The notes: generated by a model not told the origin, from the sequence alone. DNA of 64,000 bases from Rossellomorea sp. SC111 (GCF_024733565.1 NZ_JANIOC010000008.1:124001-188000), one strand, 5' to 3'; shown: positions 25,646 to 35,230, numbered from the stretch's first letter. Translations and numbers: made by a program.

Positions 25646-26797
25646 TTAGGTTTGGATGAAGGATTGAAGCCGGTCGAGTCCTTTGGTCAGTTGATCCATG
25701 GAACAGGCGTATGATAGACGGAAATATCCTTCTCCAAGCGGGGAAAAGGCATCACCGGGAACGACAGCCACTTTTTTCTCCTGGGCAAGGGCCAGGGAGA
25801 AATCAAATGAGCTTAACAGTACGTTATCCGGTATTTTCACGAAAAAGTAAAAGGCACCGTGGGGTTTGACGATTCCCTCAAATCCCATATCAACAAGTCT
25901 GTCATATACATAATCCCTTCGTTTCTTATACTCTTCCTTCATATCCCAAGCATCATCTTTGCCAGCTGTCAGTGCCTCATATGCTGCTTTTTGGGAGATG
26001 GACGAAGCGCAGGAGACATTATATTGGTGTACCTTCAAAAGGTGCCTCGAAATGGCTTCAGGAGCGAAGATCAGGCCGATCCGCCAACCGGTCATACTAT
26101 GTGACTTTGATAATCCATTCACGATGATCGTTTGCTCTCTTAAATACTCTGCAATGGAATGATGTGAACCATCAAAGGTAAGTTCACTATATATTTCATC
26201 AGCTAATACAAAAATGTCGCGGCTCTTGAGTAATTCGGCAATTTCTTTCAGTTCTTTCTTTGATAAACTGACCCCGGTTGGATTCGAGGGGTAGGGAAGG
26301 ATGATGCATTTGGTTGAAGGAGTCAGGCTGCCCTCAATCAAAGCTGCATCTAATTTAAACTCATTCTGGGTAATATCGATATGGACCGGATTGGCACCAC
26401 ATAGTTTGATGATGGGTTCATACCCGGGATATACGGGCCCTGGAAGGAGACAATCATCACCCTGGCAAAGAATTGTCCGCAGAATCACATCGATTCCCTG
26501 GGACGCACCATTTGTGACAATGACTTCTGTTGCAGGGTCATAGTCTACATGATATTTTTCTTTGACGAATGAAGCAGCCGCTTCACGTAAATCGATATAT
26601 CCTGCATTGTGGGTATAAGACGTGAAATCTTCATCAATGGCCGTTTTTCCTGCGTCTTTAATATGTTGAGGGGTAGGGAAATCAGGTTGACCGATGGTAA
26701 GGGAGATCATATCGTCGATGTCTGACACCATGTTGAAAAATCGTCGTATACCAGAAATTTGTATGTCCCTTACCCTGGGGTTAATATGCTGTTCCAA
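25646..26797 (-). CDS. patA: Aminotransferase A (PLP-dependent class I/II)
   Basis: Aminotransferase of 383 residues; PatA acts on N-acetyl-LL-2,6-diaminopimelate or related substrates in lysine and cell-wall synthesis (family assignment). Visible are SLTIGQPDFPTP, SYTHNAGY, LPYPSNPTG, the PLP lysine in IVNGLSKSHSMTGWRIG and the substrate arginine in EGYFRLSYA. The GTG at 26806 overlaps the AAGAAGG site; TTG 26797, eight bases beyond it, gives the expected start MEQHINPRVRDI, matching PatA as I recall it. The dapH and dapL genes at 42.7-44.7 kb act next to this step. Confidence 0.9.
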   Translation of the reverse strand: MEQHINPRVRDIQISGIRRFFNMVSDIDDMISLTIGQPDFPTPQHIKDAGKTAIDEDFTSYTHNAGYIDLREAAASFVKEKYHVDYDPATEVIVTNGASQGIDVILRTILCQGDDCLLPGPVYPGYEPIIKLCGANPVHIDITQNEFKLDAALIEGSLTPSTKCIILPYPSNPTGVSLSKKELKEIAELLKSRDIFVLADEIYSELTFDGSHHSIAEYLREQTIIVNGLSKSHSMTGWRIGLIFAPEAISRHLLKVHQYNVSCASSISQKAAYEALTAGKDDAWDMKEEYKKRRDYVYDRLVDMGFEGIVKPHGAFYFFVKIPDNVLLSSFDFSLALAQEKKVAVVPGDAFSPLGEGYFRLSYACSMDQLTKGLDRLQSFIQT

Positions 26798-26927
26798 TAT
26801 GTACACCTTCTTTGATCGTTTGCTTCATATTTTAACATTAAATTGAACGGTTACGCAGGGATTTGTTTGAGTGGAGGAGAAAAAGGGAAAGGATAAAAAA
26901 TGAAAAAAGACAGTTAGGGAGAGCCAT

Positions 26928-27923
26928 ATGATCCGAACAAGTATAATCAGGGAAAACGGGGAAATCCAAAGTGATGTTCCCTTATCAAGAATAAAGGAAA
27001 AAGATGTGAAATGGTACTGGGTGGATTTCTCTGAACCTTCAAGCAAGGACATTAGATTGCTTAAGTTGTATTTTCGATTTCACCCCCTTGCGATTGAGGA
27101 TTGTTTGGATGATTTCAGTCAACGTCCCAAGCTCGATTTTTATCATCAATACATCTTTGTGCTCATGCACGGGATCAATACAAAGACCCTTGATTCCCAT
27201 GAGGTGAATATGTTTGTGAATTCAAGATTTATCGTTACGTTCCATAAAGAACCTGTCAGTCAATTGAATCAAATATGGGAGGAAATGAAAGACGAGGGGT
27301 GCCAATTCAGCCCGTTTAAAATCATGCATAGAATCGTTGACAGGCTCGTGGATGATTATTTCCCCCTTGTGTATAAGATAGAAGACCGCCTCAATACGAT
27401 TGAAGACAACACGAATGAAGAAGCCGACAGTGATCTAATGGATGAGTTATTTGATATCCGACATGATATGTCAAAGCTCCGCCGCACCCTGGTGCCGATG
27501 AGGGATTTATTGTATCGCATCAGTAATTCGGGCAGGTTGAATGCCCTCAAGGAAGAGCAGCTATACTTCAATGACGTATATGATCATTTGATCAAGCTTG
27601 TTGAAATGCTCGAATCTTATCGGGAATTCTCATCTGATATACGTGATAATTATTTATCGATCAATTCCGATAAAATGAATAACATCATGATGACATTGAC
27701 AGTCATCACGACGATTTTCATGCCCCTTACCTTTATTGCGGGTTTATATGGGATGAACTTTGTCAACATGCCTGAACTCGATGAGCCCAATGGATATTTC
27801 ATCGTCCTGGGAATCATGGGCCTCATAGCACTGATCATGTTTGGGTTCTTTTTGAAAATAGGCTGGCTGCGTTTCAGCTCGAAAAAAAGAAGGAAGAGAA
27901 GAAGGCTCCTTCGTCTAAAATAG
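26928..27923 (+). CDS. corA: CorA-family magnesium/divalent cation channel
   Basis: A 331-residue protein with a long cytoplasmic N-terminal domain and two C-terminal membrane helices (about 270-292 and 300-322). The signature YGMN is at the end of the first helix in FIAGLYGMNFVNMPE, which forms the selectivity filter. The C terminus is highly basic (KKRRKRRRLLRLK). The start ATG 26928 has GGGAGAG upstream. No magnesium-sensing leader is visible in the short upstream gap. It is a one-gene unit divergent from patA. Confidence 0.93.
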   Translation: MIRTSIIRENGEIQSDVPLSRIKEKDVKWYWVDFSEPSSKDIRLLKLYFRFHPLAIEDCLDDFSQRPKLDFYHQYIFVLMHGINTKTLDSHEVNMFVNSRFIVTFHKEPVSQLNQIWEEMKDEGCQFSPFKIMHRIVDRLVDDYFPLVYKIEDRLNTIEDNTNEEADSDLMDELFDIRHDMSKLRRTLVPMRDLLYRISNSGRLNALKEEQLYFNDVYDHLIKLVEMLESYREFSSDIRDNYLSINSDKMNNIMMTLTVITTIFMPLTFIAGLYGMNFVNMPELDEPNGYFIVLGIMGLIALIMFGFFLKIGWLRFSSKKRRKRRRLLRLK

Positions 27924-28040
27924 TCATGCTGCCTTTATTCCGTAGTTATCGAATAAATTGTTAGTAACATGTAGATTTTTTTGTGAAAAAACGTTATATT
28001 GGTTGAGGACAATAGAAGAAGAATTGGGTTTAAACGATAC

Positions 28041-28080
28041 CCGAGAGGTTCTAGCACAACCCTCTATAAAAAACTAAGGA
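28041..28080 (+). ncRNA. preQ1-I riboswitch upstream of queCDE
   Basis: GAGAGGTTCTAGC (28043-28055) followed by ACCCTCTATAAAAAACTAA is the conserved preQ1 class I aptamer: stem GAGGGT-type arms, the C-rich binding loop and the A-rich tail that forms the H-type pseudoknot. The CTAAGG at its 3' end is complementary to CCTTAG in the following terminator hairpin, so binding of preQ1 should favour termination. Confidence 0.95.
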
Positions 28081-28081
28081 A

Positions 28082-28112
28082 AACGGCATCCTTAGGTGTC
28101 GTTATTTTTTTG
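28082..28112 (+). terminator. preQ1 riboswitch terminator
   Basis: AACGGCA (28082-28088) pairs with TGTCGTT (28097-28103) around a loop containing CCTTAG, followed by ATTTTTTT. Confidence 0.88.
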
Positions 28113-28206
28113 TTAGTGGCAAACGAAAGCCTATATTATAGAGTCTGACAGAATCTCTTTCTTCTTCTCATGGCAGAAGCCTGCAGAAGAGAAAGGAGAA
28201 CCTTTT

Positions 28207-28872
28207 ATGAACACAGATAAAGCGTTAGTCGTATTCAGCGGAGGTCAAGATAGTACAACGTGTTTGTTTTGGGCAAAGAAAGCATTTAAGGAAGTAGAAG
28301 CAGTGACTTTCAACTATGGACAGAGACATGTTGCAGAGCTTGACTGTGCTAAAGAGATTGCCGGGGATCTGAATGTACCTCACCATATTTTAGATATGAG
28401 TTTATTAAATCAACTGGCACCAAGTGCCCTTACAAGAACCGACGAAGAAATTACCCATCATGAGGGGGAATTACCTTCCACCTTTGTTCCTGGAAGAAAT
28501 TTATTATTCTTATCATTTGCAGGCATTTTAGCTAAGCAAATCGGTGCGAAACATATTGTAACGGGTGTATGTGAAACGGATTTCAGCGGGTATCCGGACT
28601 GCAGGGATATCTTTGTAAAATCATTGAATGTTTCCCTCAATCTCTCTATGGATGAACAGTTTGTCTTTCATACCCCCCTTATGTGGATCAATAAAGCCCA
28701 AACATGGGAGATGGCCGACGAATTAGGAGCGTTCCGTTATATTCAGGAAAATACCCTTACATGTTATAACGGGTTGAAAGGGAGCGGGTGCGGGGAATGC
28801 CCGGCTTGTGACCTTAGACAAAGGGGATTGGAAGAATATGTGAGTGGCGTAAAAGGGGGAAAGGGATCATGA
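28207..28872 (+). CDS. queC: 7-cyano-7-deazaguanine (preQ0) synthase
   Basis: ATP-dependent enzyme turning 7-carboxy-7-deazaguanine into preQ0 for queuosine synthesis. The 221-residue protein starts with the PP-loop [11 protein letters not shown] and ends with the zinc-binding cysteines of [26 protein letters not shown] precedes ATG 28207. First gene of queCDE, overlapping queD by ATGA. Confidence 0.98.
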   Translation: MNTDKALVVFSGGQDSTTCLFWAKKAFKEVEAVTFNYGQRHVAELDCAKEIAGDLNVPHHILDMSLLNQLAPSALTRTDEEITHHEGELPSTFVPGRNLLFLSFAGILAKQIGAKHIVTGVCETDFSGYPDCRDIFVKSLNVSLNLSMDEQFVFHTPLMWINKAQTWEMADELGAFRYIQENTLTCYNGLKGSGCGECPACDLRQRGLEEYVSGVKGGKGS

Positions 28873-29303
28873 TTCAACAGATTTACCCTGTTCCTGATCA
28901 TCCGTATGAATATGAATTAAATAAAGATATGCATTTTGCTGCTGCACATTACATTCCGCATGTGGAGGCAGGAAGCTGCCAGGAGGTCCATGGTCATACG
29001 TACTTTGCCAACATTACAATTGGTGGTGATCAACTCGATGATTCAGGATTCCTTATTAATTTCCAACATATAAAGAAACTCATCCATAAACGATTTGATC
29101 ATACGATGATCAATGAGGATGAACGGTTTTCTTCAGAGAGAGGGACGGAATTTCCAACGACTGAAGTAGTGGCGAAAGTCATGTGGGAAATCATCCAGGA
29201 TCATTTAGACACGCTTCCCCACCGACCACGGTGTCTTCAAGTATTCTTACGGGAAACCCCTACCAGCTATTGTATATACAGACCAAAGAGGAAACGCTCA
29301 TGA
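28869..29303 (+). CDS. queD: 6-carboxy-5,6,7,8-tetrahydropterin synthase
   Basis: Zinc-dependent pterin synthase of 144 residues, second step of queuosine synthesis. The zinc histidines are in [10 protein letters not shown] and the [10 protein letters not shown] motif; the catalytic cysteine is in [11 protein letters not shown]. The later FDHTMINED and [12 protein letters not shown] segments are also typical. It overlaps both neighbours by ATGA. Confidence 0.97.
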   Translation: MIQQIYPVPDHPYEYELNKDMHFAAAHYIPHVEAGSCQEVHGHTYFANITIGGDQLDDSGFLINFQHIKKLIHKRFDHTMINEDERFSSERGTEFPTTEVVAKVMWEIIQDHLDTLPHRPRCLQVFLRETPTSYCIYRPKRKRS

Positions 29304-30022
29304 AGAAAATCCCTGTTCTGGAAGTGTTCGGGCCAACCATCCAAGGGGAAGGGATGGTCATCGGCCAAAAAACAATGTTTGTCAGGACTGCCGGGTGTGA
29401 TTACAGCTGTGCCTGGTGTGACTCAGCCTTTACATGGGACGGATCTGCCAAAGAGGATATCATGCTCATGACGGCAGAAGATATTTGGTATCGATTGCTT
29501 GAAGTTGGTGGGGACAGATTTTCCCATGTAACGATTTCAGGTGGTAATCCTGCCCTATTGGCCAGCATGAAGGAACTTATTGATATCTTAAAGAAAAATG
29601 GTATTGAATCTGCCCTTGAAACCCAGGGAAGCAGGTGGCAGGATTGGTTTTATGATATCAGTGATCTTACCATATCTCCAAAGCCGCCAAGTTCCGGCAT
29701 GGAGACGGACTTTGAGAAACTTGATGAAATCGTTCATCGATTAAGTGAGAATCGTTCACAGTTCAGTCTAAAAGTGGTGGTGTTTGACGATCTTGATTTA
29801 GAATATGCCACACGCATCCATCACCACTATCCCGGTGTGCCATTTTATATTCAAACAGGCAATCCTGCCGTTGCAGAAGGTGACACAGCCAAACTGGTTT
29901 CGGATTTGCTGTTGGATTATGAAACACTCATAGATAAAGTGTGTGAAAGAAAAGAATTAAATGACGTTCGTGTGCTCCCGCAGCTCCATACATTGGTATG
30001 GGGGAACAAACGAGGGGTATAG
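29300..30022 (+). CDS. queE: 7-carboxy-7-deazaguanine synthase (radical SAM)
   Basis: Radical SAM enzyme of 240 residues making 7-carboxy-7-deazaguanine. The cluster motif is C-x3-C-x2-C in RTAGCDYSCAWCDSAFTW, with the preceding FGPTIQGEG substrate loop and SGGNPALL. The frame is open far upstream, but ATG 29300 overlaps the queD stop (ATGA) and begins the conserved [18 protein letters not shown], so it is the start. In B. subtilis queF follows; here a terminator follows and queF is not in the window. Confidence 0.97.
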   Translation: MKKIPVLEVFGPTIQGEGMVIGQKTMFVRTAGCDYSCAWCDSAFTWDGSAKEDIMLMTAEDIWYRLLEVGGDRFSHVTISGGNPALLASMKELIDILKKNGIESALETQGSRWQDWFYDISDLTISPKPPSSGMETDFEKLDEIVHRLSENRSQFSLKVVVFDDLDLEYATRIHHHYPGVPFYIQTGNPAVAEGDTAKLVSDLLLDYETLIDKVCERKELNDVRVLPQLHTLVWGNKRGV

Positions 30023-30026
30023 GAAG

Positions 30027-30066
30027 AAAAAGCGATTGATGGACTCCCATTCAATCGCTTTTTGGT
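30027..30066 (+). terminator. Terminator of queCDE
   Basis: AAAAAGCGATTGATGG pairs with CCATTCAATCGCTTTTT with one bulged base. Confidence 0.92.
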
Positions 30067-30082
30067 TTGGGTTGATCCGCGA

Positions 30083-30280
30083 TCAAGGTCGGGTATCTTC
30101 ATCTGACTCATTCCTGCGCTTTTGGCCTTCAATATACGAAAGTTCAACCGGTTCATCCTTGCCTTCTGCATTCTTCCCGAGAGCAATCAAGGGAAGATTG
30201 TTCTGCGCAGGAAGAATATGGTCAGTGATATCATCAAAATCAGGCAGTCCCCCACCTTCATAACCTCTACGATCCGTCAT
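30083..30280 (-). CDS. Small hydrophilic protein of unknown function
   Basis: A 65-residue acidic protein, MTDRRGYEGGGLPDFDDITDHILPAQNN... ending RRNESDEDTRP. ATG 30280 has AGGAGGTGTTGTT directly upstream on the minus strand, so it is favoured over a longer in-frame form reaching 30319. No signal peptide or membrane segment. The family is not recognised. Confidence 0.65.
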   Translation of the reverse strand: MTDRRGYEGGGLPDFDDITDHILPAQNNLPLIALGKNAEGKDEPVELSYIEGQKRRNESDEDTRP

Positions 30281-30364
30281 AACAACACCTCCTGTCCTTA
30301 GTATGGATTCAGATTTCAATTTTAGTCTTCTTTACCTTTGCTGCTTATAACGATGAGTGTGCTG

Positions 30365-30430
30365 GTTGATTTCAGCTTCAGGTGCTCGCTTTCTCCCCGC
30401 GCGAGTCTTGTCCCTGGAGCGGAAAGGAGC
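30365..30430. repeat. Intergenic repeat copy D (partial)
   Basis: GTTGATTTCAGCTTCAGGTGCTCGCTTTC is, in reverse complement, nearly the same as the right end of copy C (13185-13215). The other end (GGAGCGGAAAGGAGCGG) has decayed, with no matching inverted terminus. It lies between the small minus-strand gene and cheV. Confidence 0.75.
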
Positions 30431-30586
30431 GGTCCTTGTATTCACTATTATCTCATCTTAGATAGAACAAATTATAAACATCTTTATCTACTGTCATCTA
30501 ACAGTTATCCCCGAGCCGATTTTTTTCTTTAACGATTGTAAAGAAGTTCCTGGTTTGTTCGATATAAGTAGGGAGGGCAATAATGT

Positions 30587-31507
30587 ATGGAAGGACGAAA
30601 ATCATTGAATCAATCAAACGGAATACTTCTCGAAAGCGGTACAAATGAACTTGAAATCGTTGAATTCGAGGTTCAAAACAATAAATTTGGGATTAATGTC
30701 ATTAAAGTGAAGGAAATCATCCAGCCTACTGCGGTGACACCGATTCCCCACTCACACCCCCATGTAAAGGGACTTGTTCAATTAAGAGGGGAAGTACTGC
30801 CGGTCGTTGACATGGCGAGGGTACTTGGGGCAGAAGAAGAGGAAACACCGAAGTCAAAATATATTGTAGCTGAATTCAATCAGCAGAAGGTCATCTTTCA
30901 TGTCCATAACGTCACTCAAATTCATCGCATTTCCTGGAATCAGATCGAGAAACCTTCAGAAATGTATTCAGGTGTCCATTCGGGGATAATCGGGGTGATC
31001 AAACGGGAAGAAACCATGATTCTTCTTTTGGATTTTGAGAGCATCATGCTCGAGATAAATCCTGAAACAGGCATCCGTGTAGATCAAGTGAAAAAATTAG
31101 GTCCTAGAGAGAGAAGGAACAAGAGAATTATTGCAGCTGAGGATTCCCCGTTACTTCGCAAGTTGTTGAACGACACTCTGGCAGAAGCGGGATATGAGGA
31201 TGTAGAGTTCTTTGAAAATGGAGCCGATGCATTTCAATACTTAGAATCCATTGCGGATGGAAACCGGGACGTGAGAGAAAGCGTACATCTTGTACTGACG
31301 GACATTGAAATGCCACAGATGGATGGACATCATTTAACCAAAAGAATCAAAAATCATCCAAAGCTTAACACACTCCCGGTCATCATTTTTTCATCCCTTA
31401 TTACAAATGATCTAAAACATAAAGGCGAGATGGTAGGGGCCGAAGATCAGATCAGTAAACCTGAAATCGCTGAGCTTATTTTAAAAATCGATCAGTACAT
31501 TCTGTAA
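30587..31507 (+). CDS. cheV: Chemotaxis coupling protein CheV
   Basis: Couples chemoreceptors to the CheA kinase and takes part in adaptation. The 306-residue protein has a CheW-like domain (about 20-165, with VKGLVQLRGEVLPVVDM) fused to a response-regulator receiver domain (about 178-306). The receiver shows the acidic pair AAEDS, the phospho-acceptor Asp in VLTDIEMPQMDG, and the conserved Lys in QISKPEI. ATG 30587 follows AGGGAGGG. The other chemotaxis and motility genes are not nearby. Confidence 0.96.
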   Translation: MEGRKSLNQSNGILLESGTNELEIVEFEVQNNKFGINVIKVKEIIQPTAVTPIPHSHPHVKGLVQLRGEVLPVVDMARVLGAEEEETPKSKYIVAEFNQQKVIFHVHNVTQIHRISWNQIEKPSEMYSGVHSGIIGVIKREETMILLLDFESIMLEINPETGIRVDQVKKLGPRERRNKRIIAAEDSPLLRKLLNDTLAEAGYEDVEFFENGADAFQYLESIADGNRDVRESVHLVLTDIEMPQMDGHHLTKRIKNHPKLNTLPVIIFSSLITNDLKHKGEMVGAEDQISKPEIAELILKIDQYIL

Positions 31508-31516
31508 CACAACTAA

Positions 31517-31546
31517 AAAGGGTTCAGACAATTGTCAAAACCCTTT
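31517..31546. terminator. Hairpin between cheV and ykyB
   Basis: AAAGGGTT and AACCCTTT arms around a 13-base loop between convergent genes; no clear T run on either side, so a weak terminator at best. Confidence 0.5.
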
Positions 31547-31584
31547 AGAGGATATATGCGTTACTGTACTAAAATCAGTGGGTA

Positions 31585-32052
31585 TTAAAAGAAGCTGTCG
31601 CCTAATTTTTTGAATACAGGCTTTTGATATTGATTCTTTCCCGTCTTACGTATCTGATCGGTTTGATCTGACATTCCTGTATACTGTTCCAGAATTCCTT
31701 TTGCCTGTTGTAACCCCATTTTACATTTTGGATTTCGCAGGCTTTGGTCGAGTGATCCCAAATGTGGAAGCTCTTTGAAATCTTCCTTAGCAGGAGGGAG
31801 ATGGAACGTGTATTCTCCGCAATCAATCAAGACATCCGATTGTTGTTGACTGTTCTTAGGGTTATTAGAGAAGTGAAGTCCCACTTTTTTGGCCTTGCCT
31901 TCCCTGATCATTTTCATTAAGGCTCGTTTTTTTAATGAATATAAGTATTTTGGGTTACCTGCCGTTTTCGCATGACGATTCACAGTGAAAATAGCTTGAG
32001 AGAGGGTAATGACAGATGTGGAAGAAGGGGTGGATTTACTAGTGTTTCTCAA
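31585..32052 (-). CDS. ykyB: YkyB-family protein
   Basis: A 155-residue protein of unknown function matching B. subtilis YkyB in length and position next to cheV. Typical features are ITLSQAIFTVNRHAKTA near the N terminus, KYLYSLKKRALMKMI, the FSNNPKNSQQQSDVLI segment and a basic C-terminal half. The start is TTG 32052, with AAAGGAG eight bases upstream on the minus strand. No membrane segment. Confidence 0.88.
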   Translation of the reverse strand: MRNTSKSTPSSTSVITLSQAIFTVNRHAKTAGNPKYLYSLKKRALMKMIREGKAKKVGLHFSNNPKNSQQQSDVLIDCGEYTFHLPPAKEDFKELPHLGSLDQSLRNPKCKMGLQQAKGILEQYTGMSDQTDQIRKTGKNQYQKPVFKKLGDSFF

Positions 32053-32186
32053 GTTATTGGCTCCTTTCCAGTGTATTCTTCTCTATTATACCCCCTTTCC
32101 CGATGATTGGAAAGGGTACCGAGGGGAGTTTATTGTTTAATGTCGCAGGACGTGCGTTGGGGAGAACTGAGAGGAAGTTCAATGAA

Positions 32187-32220
32187 GGCTCTACCTAAAC
32201 AATGTAAGGTTAGGCGAGCC
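32187..32220 (-). terminator. Hairpin downstream of the Tyr/Pro-rich gene
   Basis: GGCTC-CCTAA and TTAGG-GAGCC arms with small internal bulges; on the minus strand it lies directly after the stop of the gene at 32227, without a long T run. Confidence 0.5.
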
Positions 32221-32226
32221 CTCTGA

Positions 32227-32520
32227 TTATCGTCCGGGGTATATATTAATATTCTCAGTGAAGTTATTCGGTGAAGATTGGAAACTGTTGACACCATAGG
32301 GTTGTGGATAGCCAGGACCAGGATAAGGATACCCTCCGTATGGTGGATAAGGCGGGTAGCATGCAGGACCATAGCATGGTCTGTTGAAAAGCAAAGGACT
32401 GATGGCCAATCCTGCTAAACCACCTGCTAAGAATGGTAATCCAAAGAATGGGAAGAAACGCTGATCGCCCCCTCTGTAAGGCGGGTAGCTTCGATATGGG
32501 TAATATGCATATTGGTACAT
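32227..32520 (-). CDS. Tyr/Pro/Gly-rich small protein with hydrophobic core
   Basis: A 97-residue protein that begins MYQYAYYPYRSYPPYRGG, continues with a hydrophobic glycine-rich stretch (FFPFFGLPFLAGGLAGLAISPLLF, about 22-45) and then a Pro-Tyr-Gly-rich region (CYPPYPPYGGYPYPGPGYP). The composition resembles spore-coat or surface proteins of Bacillaceae, but no family is recognised. ATG 32520 has GAGAGGAGG about 12 bases upstream, a slightly long spacing; a longer in-frame start at 32568 has no ribosome site. Confidence 0.7.
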   Translation of the reverse strand: MYQYAYYPYRSYPPYRGGDQRFFPFFGLPFLAGGLAGLAISPLLFNRPCYGPACYPPYPPYGGYPYPGPGYPQPYGVNSFQSSPNNFTENINIYPGR

Positions 32521-32744
32521 AATTAAAGAAAACCTCCTCTCTCTAATTATTCTATGGTTCATGATCAACCTGTGCGCCTGTCCCGAATATATCGGGCAGA
32601 TACAAGAGGCATAAAGCAGAGGACTTTAAGGAAATGTAATGAATACTCTTACAGGATTGTAGGAACAGCAAAGGCGTACTAGCAAAAATAGAATCAGGAT
32701 GAAGGATACAGATAAAAACATAAGCATAAAAGGATGACGAATCC

Positions 32745-34838
32745 ATGAAATGGAATGACATTACCACCACCTTCAGTCAAGATCAGAAAAGCCTCGACAC
32801 AGTCTTGAAGGAATTAATATTAGACCATATACACGATATGATCTTCATTATGAAGGTAGAAGAAGGAAACATTTTCAGGTACTCCTATGTCAATGAATCT
32901 GCTAAGAGGCACACATCCATCCAACAGGGGGATATGGGGCGCTTATTAGAGGATGTGATGCCTTTGGATATGGCACTTGACTTACAGAAGAGATATACGG
33001 AATTAGTGGAGACGGGTGAGAGCATTACCTATCAGGACGCATTTGAAGCAATAAACGGAAAACAAGTAGTAAATGAGTCCATTCTGACACCAATTACGGA
33101 TGAAAGTGGACTAGTGGAGTATGTCGTTTCCATTACAAGGGATATTACACCTTCAATAGAAGAAAAGATGAAATTAAAGAAAGCCAAGGAACGATATAAA
33201 TCCATCATAGAACATAATCTGGATGCGATTTTTATTTTGGACGCACAAGGAGTCATTAAGGATTCAAATAGAGCAGGATGCAAATTATCAGGATATTCAA
33301 AAGAGGCACTCGTCAACATGAATATCTTTGAGTTAATGAAGGCTCAGAATCGTGTGGTATTGGATGATGCCCTTTTCCAAACGTTATCGGGGAATCCGTC
33401 CTCCATTGATTATTGTCTTCTTTTGAATGAGAGAGGCGAAGAACGAATAACTCAATTGAAAATGGTCCCCATCGTGGTAGACCAAAAATGTGACGGATGT
33501 TATATCATCGTGAAAGACATCACCCAGCATCATGAACAAAGTGAAATGATCCATTATATGGCCCTTCATGATCAACTGACGGGAATATGGAACAGGAAGG
33601 CTCTGGATGATCATATTCCTTTGATCATTAATAATATGGAAGAAAGGGGAGTAGAACTTTCCCTTTTATACCTGGATTTGGACCGGTTTAAATTTGTTAA
33701 TGACACATTGGGGTTAAAAGGTGGAGATCGTTTCCTGAAAAAGATCACAGAGCGCCTGATCACTCTCACCAATGAGGATTGCTTATTGTACAGGCAAGGT
33801 GGAGATGAATTTATCTTCCTTTTGAAAAATAGCAGCTTTGAAGTTACAAAGACGAAAGCAAAGGAAATCCTGGCATTGTTTATCAACCCTTTTACAATCG
33901 ACAATCAGGAATTTTATATATCCCCCTCCATCGGGATAAGCCGTTATCCTGCAGACGGCTATGATTCCAATTCCCTCATTCAAAAAGCCGCCCAGGCTCT
34001 GTTTGAGGTGAAAGAAAAAGGAAGGGCACATTATCGTTTTTACCAAACCCATATGAAATCGAGTTTTCCAAACTATATCATTATGGAATCTCATTTGAGA
34101 AAAGCGATAGAAAAAGGGGAGTTATATGTCCATTATCAGCCACAAGTCAATTTATCGACTGGAACCATCGACAGCTTCGAAGCTTTGATTCGCTGGAATA
34201 ATCGTAAATTTGGCTTCGTGTCACCCGCCCAATTCATTCCGCTTGCAGAAGAAACAGGTCTGATTCATCAGATTGGCGAATGGGTGTTGGAGCAGGTTTG
34301 TATCCAGTTGCAAAAATGGAGGGTCAAGGGATACAGGTCAGTGCGGGTAGCCATCAACATTTCCCCGAAGCAATTTCTTCAGGAGCAATTGGTGGATACA
34401 ATCGATTTCTATTTATCAACGTATAGTATCCCCGCTAGCTGCATAGAAATTGAAATTACGGAGGGAGCCATGCAAGATACTCAGCAAACCTTGAAAATGT
34501 TGAAGAAACTGAAAGACCTTGGAGTGTTCATATCTGTGGACGACTTTGGCACTGGTTATTCTTCCCTTCATTATTTAAAACGATTTCCCATCGACGTATT
34601 AAAGATTGATCAATCGTTTGTCAAGGAGATCGGGATGAATCATAAGGACTCAGCCATCACGACAACGATCATCCATCTTGCCCACAGTCTGGGTCTTGAA
34701 GTCATAGCAGAGGGAGTGGAGCGTGAGGGTCAAGTCGATTTTTTGAAGAAGGCGAAATGTCAGAAGGCTCAAGGTTACTTTTTTAGTAAGCCGATAGGGC
34801 CAAAAGAAATTGAACAGCAGCAATTCGTCCTCATGTAA
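32745..34838 (+). CDS. PAS-PAS-GGDEF-EAL cyclic-di-GMP enzyme
   Basis: A 697-residue cytoplasmic signalling protein. Residues about 20-140 and 145-265 form two PAS-like sensor domains. The GGDEF domain (about 270-430) has the intact active site YRQGGDEFIF; no RxxD inhibitory site is obvious. The EAL domain (about 440-690) keeps SFEALIRW, the NISPKQF segment, EITEGAM, DDFGTGYSSL and a final AQGYFFSKP, so it looks phosphodiesterase-competent. Both activities are possible, with the balance probably set by the PAS domains. No membrane segment is visible. A one-gene unit. Confidence 0.93.
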   Translation: MKWNDITTTFSQDQKSLDTVLKELILDHIHDMIFIMKVEEGNIFRYSYVNESAKRHTSIQQGDMGRLLEDVMPLDMALDLQKRYTELVETGESITYQDAFEAINGKQVVNESILTPITDESGLVEYVVSITRDITPSIEEKMKLKKAKERYKSIIEHNLDAIFILDAQGVIKDSNRAGCKLSGYSKEALVNMNIFELMKAQNRVVLDDALFQTLSGNPSSIDYCLLLNERGEERITQLKMVPIVVDQKCDGCYIIVKDITQHHEQSEMIHYMALHDQLTGIWNRKALDDHIPLIINNMEERGVELSLLYLDLDRFKFVNDTLGLKGGDRFLKKITERLITLTNEDCLLYRQGGDEFIFLLKNSSFEVTKTKAKEILALFINPFTIDNQEFYISPSIGISRYPADGYDSNSLIQKAAQALFEVKEKGRAHYRFYQTHMKSSFPNYIIMESHLRKAIEKGELYVHYQPQVNLSTGTIDSFEALIRWNNRKFGFVSPAQFIPLAEETGLIHQIGEWVLEQVCIQLQKWRVKGYRSVRVAINISPKQFLQEQLVDTIDFYLSTYSIPASCIEIEITEGAMQDTQQTLKMLKKLKDLGVFISVDDFGTGYSSLHYLKRFPIDVLKIDQSFVKEIGMNHKDSAITTTIIHLAHSLGLEVIAEGVEREGQVDFLKKAKCQKAQGYFFSKPIGPKEIEQQQFVLM

Positions 34839-34857
34839 ATGCATAGTAAGGATGTGC

Positions 34858-34878
34858 AGGTGATACAGAGTATCACCT
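34858..34878 (+). terminator. Short perfect hairpin after the GGDEF-EAL gene
   Basis: AGGTGATAC and GTATCACCT with a three-base loop; followed only by TAAATG, so its terminator strength is uncertain. Confidence 0.55.
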
Positions 34879-35005
34879 TAAATGTTTGACAGAGTAATTC
34901 CTATGACTTATTTTAAAGTGAGGAGAGTAACAGGTTCATAGAAGGAGAAGGGAAGACCCTTTCGATTGAATCACGGTTCCTAATGCTTTACGAAGGAGAG
35001 GGATT

Positions 35006-35224
35006 ATGAAAAAGACAAAACGCATGGAAATCCTCTTTCTCCCTACCGAAAGAGGAACGATCAGAGTGTATGTATACGGCTTTAAATCTCCTCGATCTTT
35101 AGGTCAGGTAGTTGTTTCATATAATGATGTTTCAGTTGAAGCAAAAGGATATAAGCGAAATAAAACAATTATTAAAGCACTTGCTCAATTACACGAGCTC
35201 ATCGTGAATAATCCTGATGGCTAG
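35006..35224 (+). CDS. Small basic protein of unknown function
   Basis: A 72-residue protein, MKKTKRMEILFLPTERGTIRVYVYGF..., with an alternating beta-strand pattern then a C-terminal helix (NKTIIKALAQLHELIVNN), like a small dsRNA-binding or alpha-beta fold. GAAGGAGAGGG precedes ATG 35006. The family is not recognised. It ends at a long terminator and is a one-gene unit. Confidence 0.75.
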   Translation: MKKTKRMEILFLPTERGTIRVYVYGFKSPRSLGQVVVSYNDVSVEAKGYKRNKTIIKALAQLHELIVNNPDG

Positions 35225-35230
35225 CACTAC

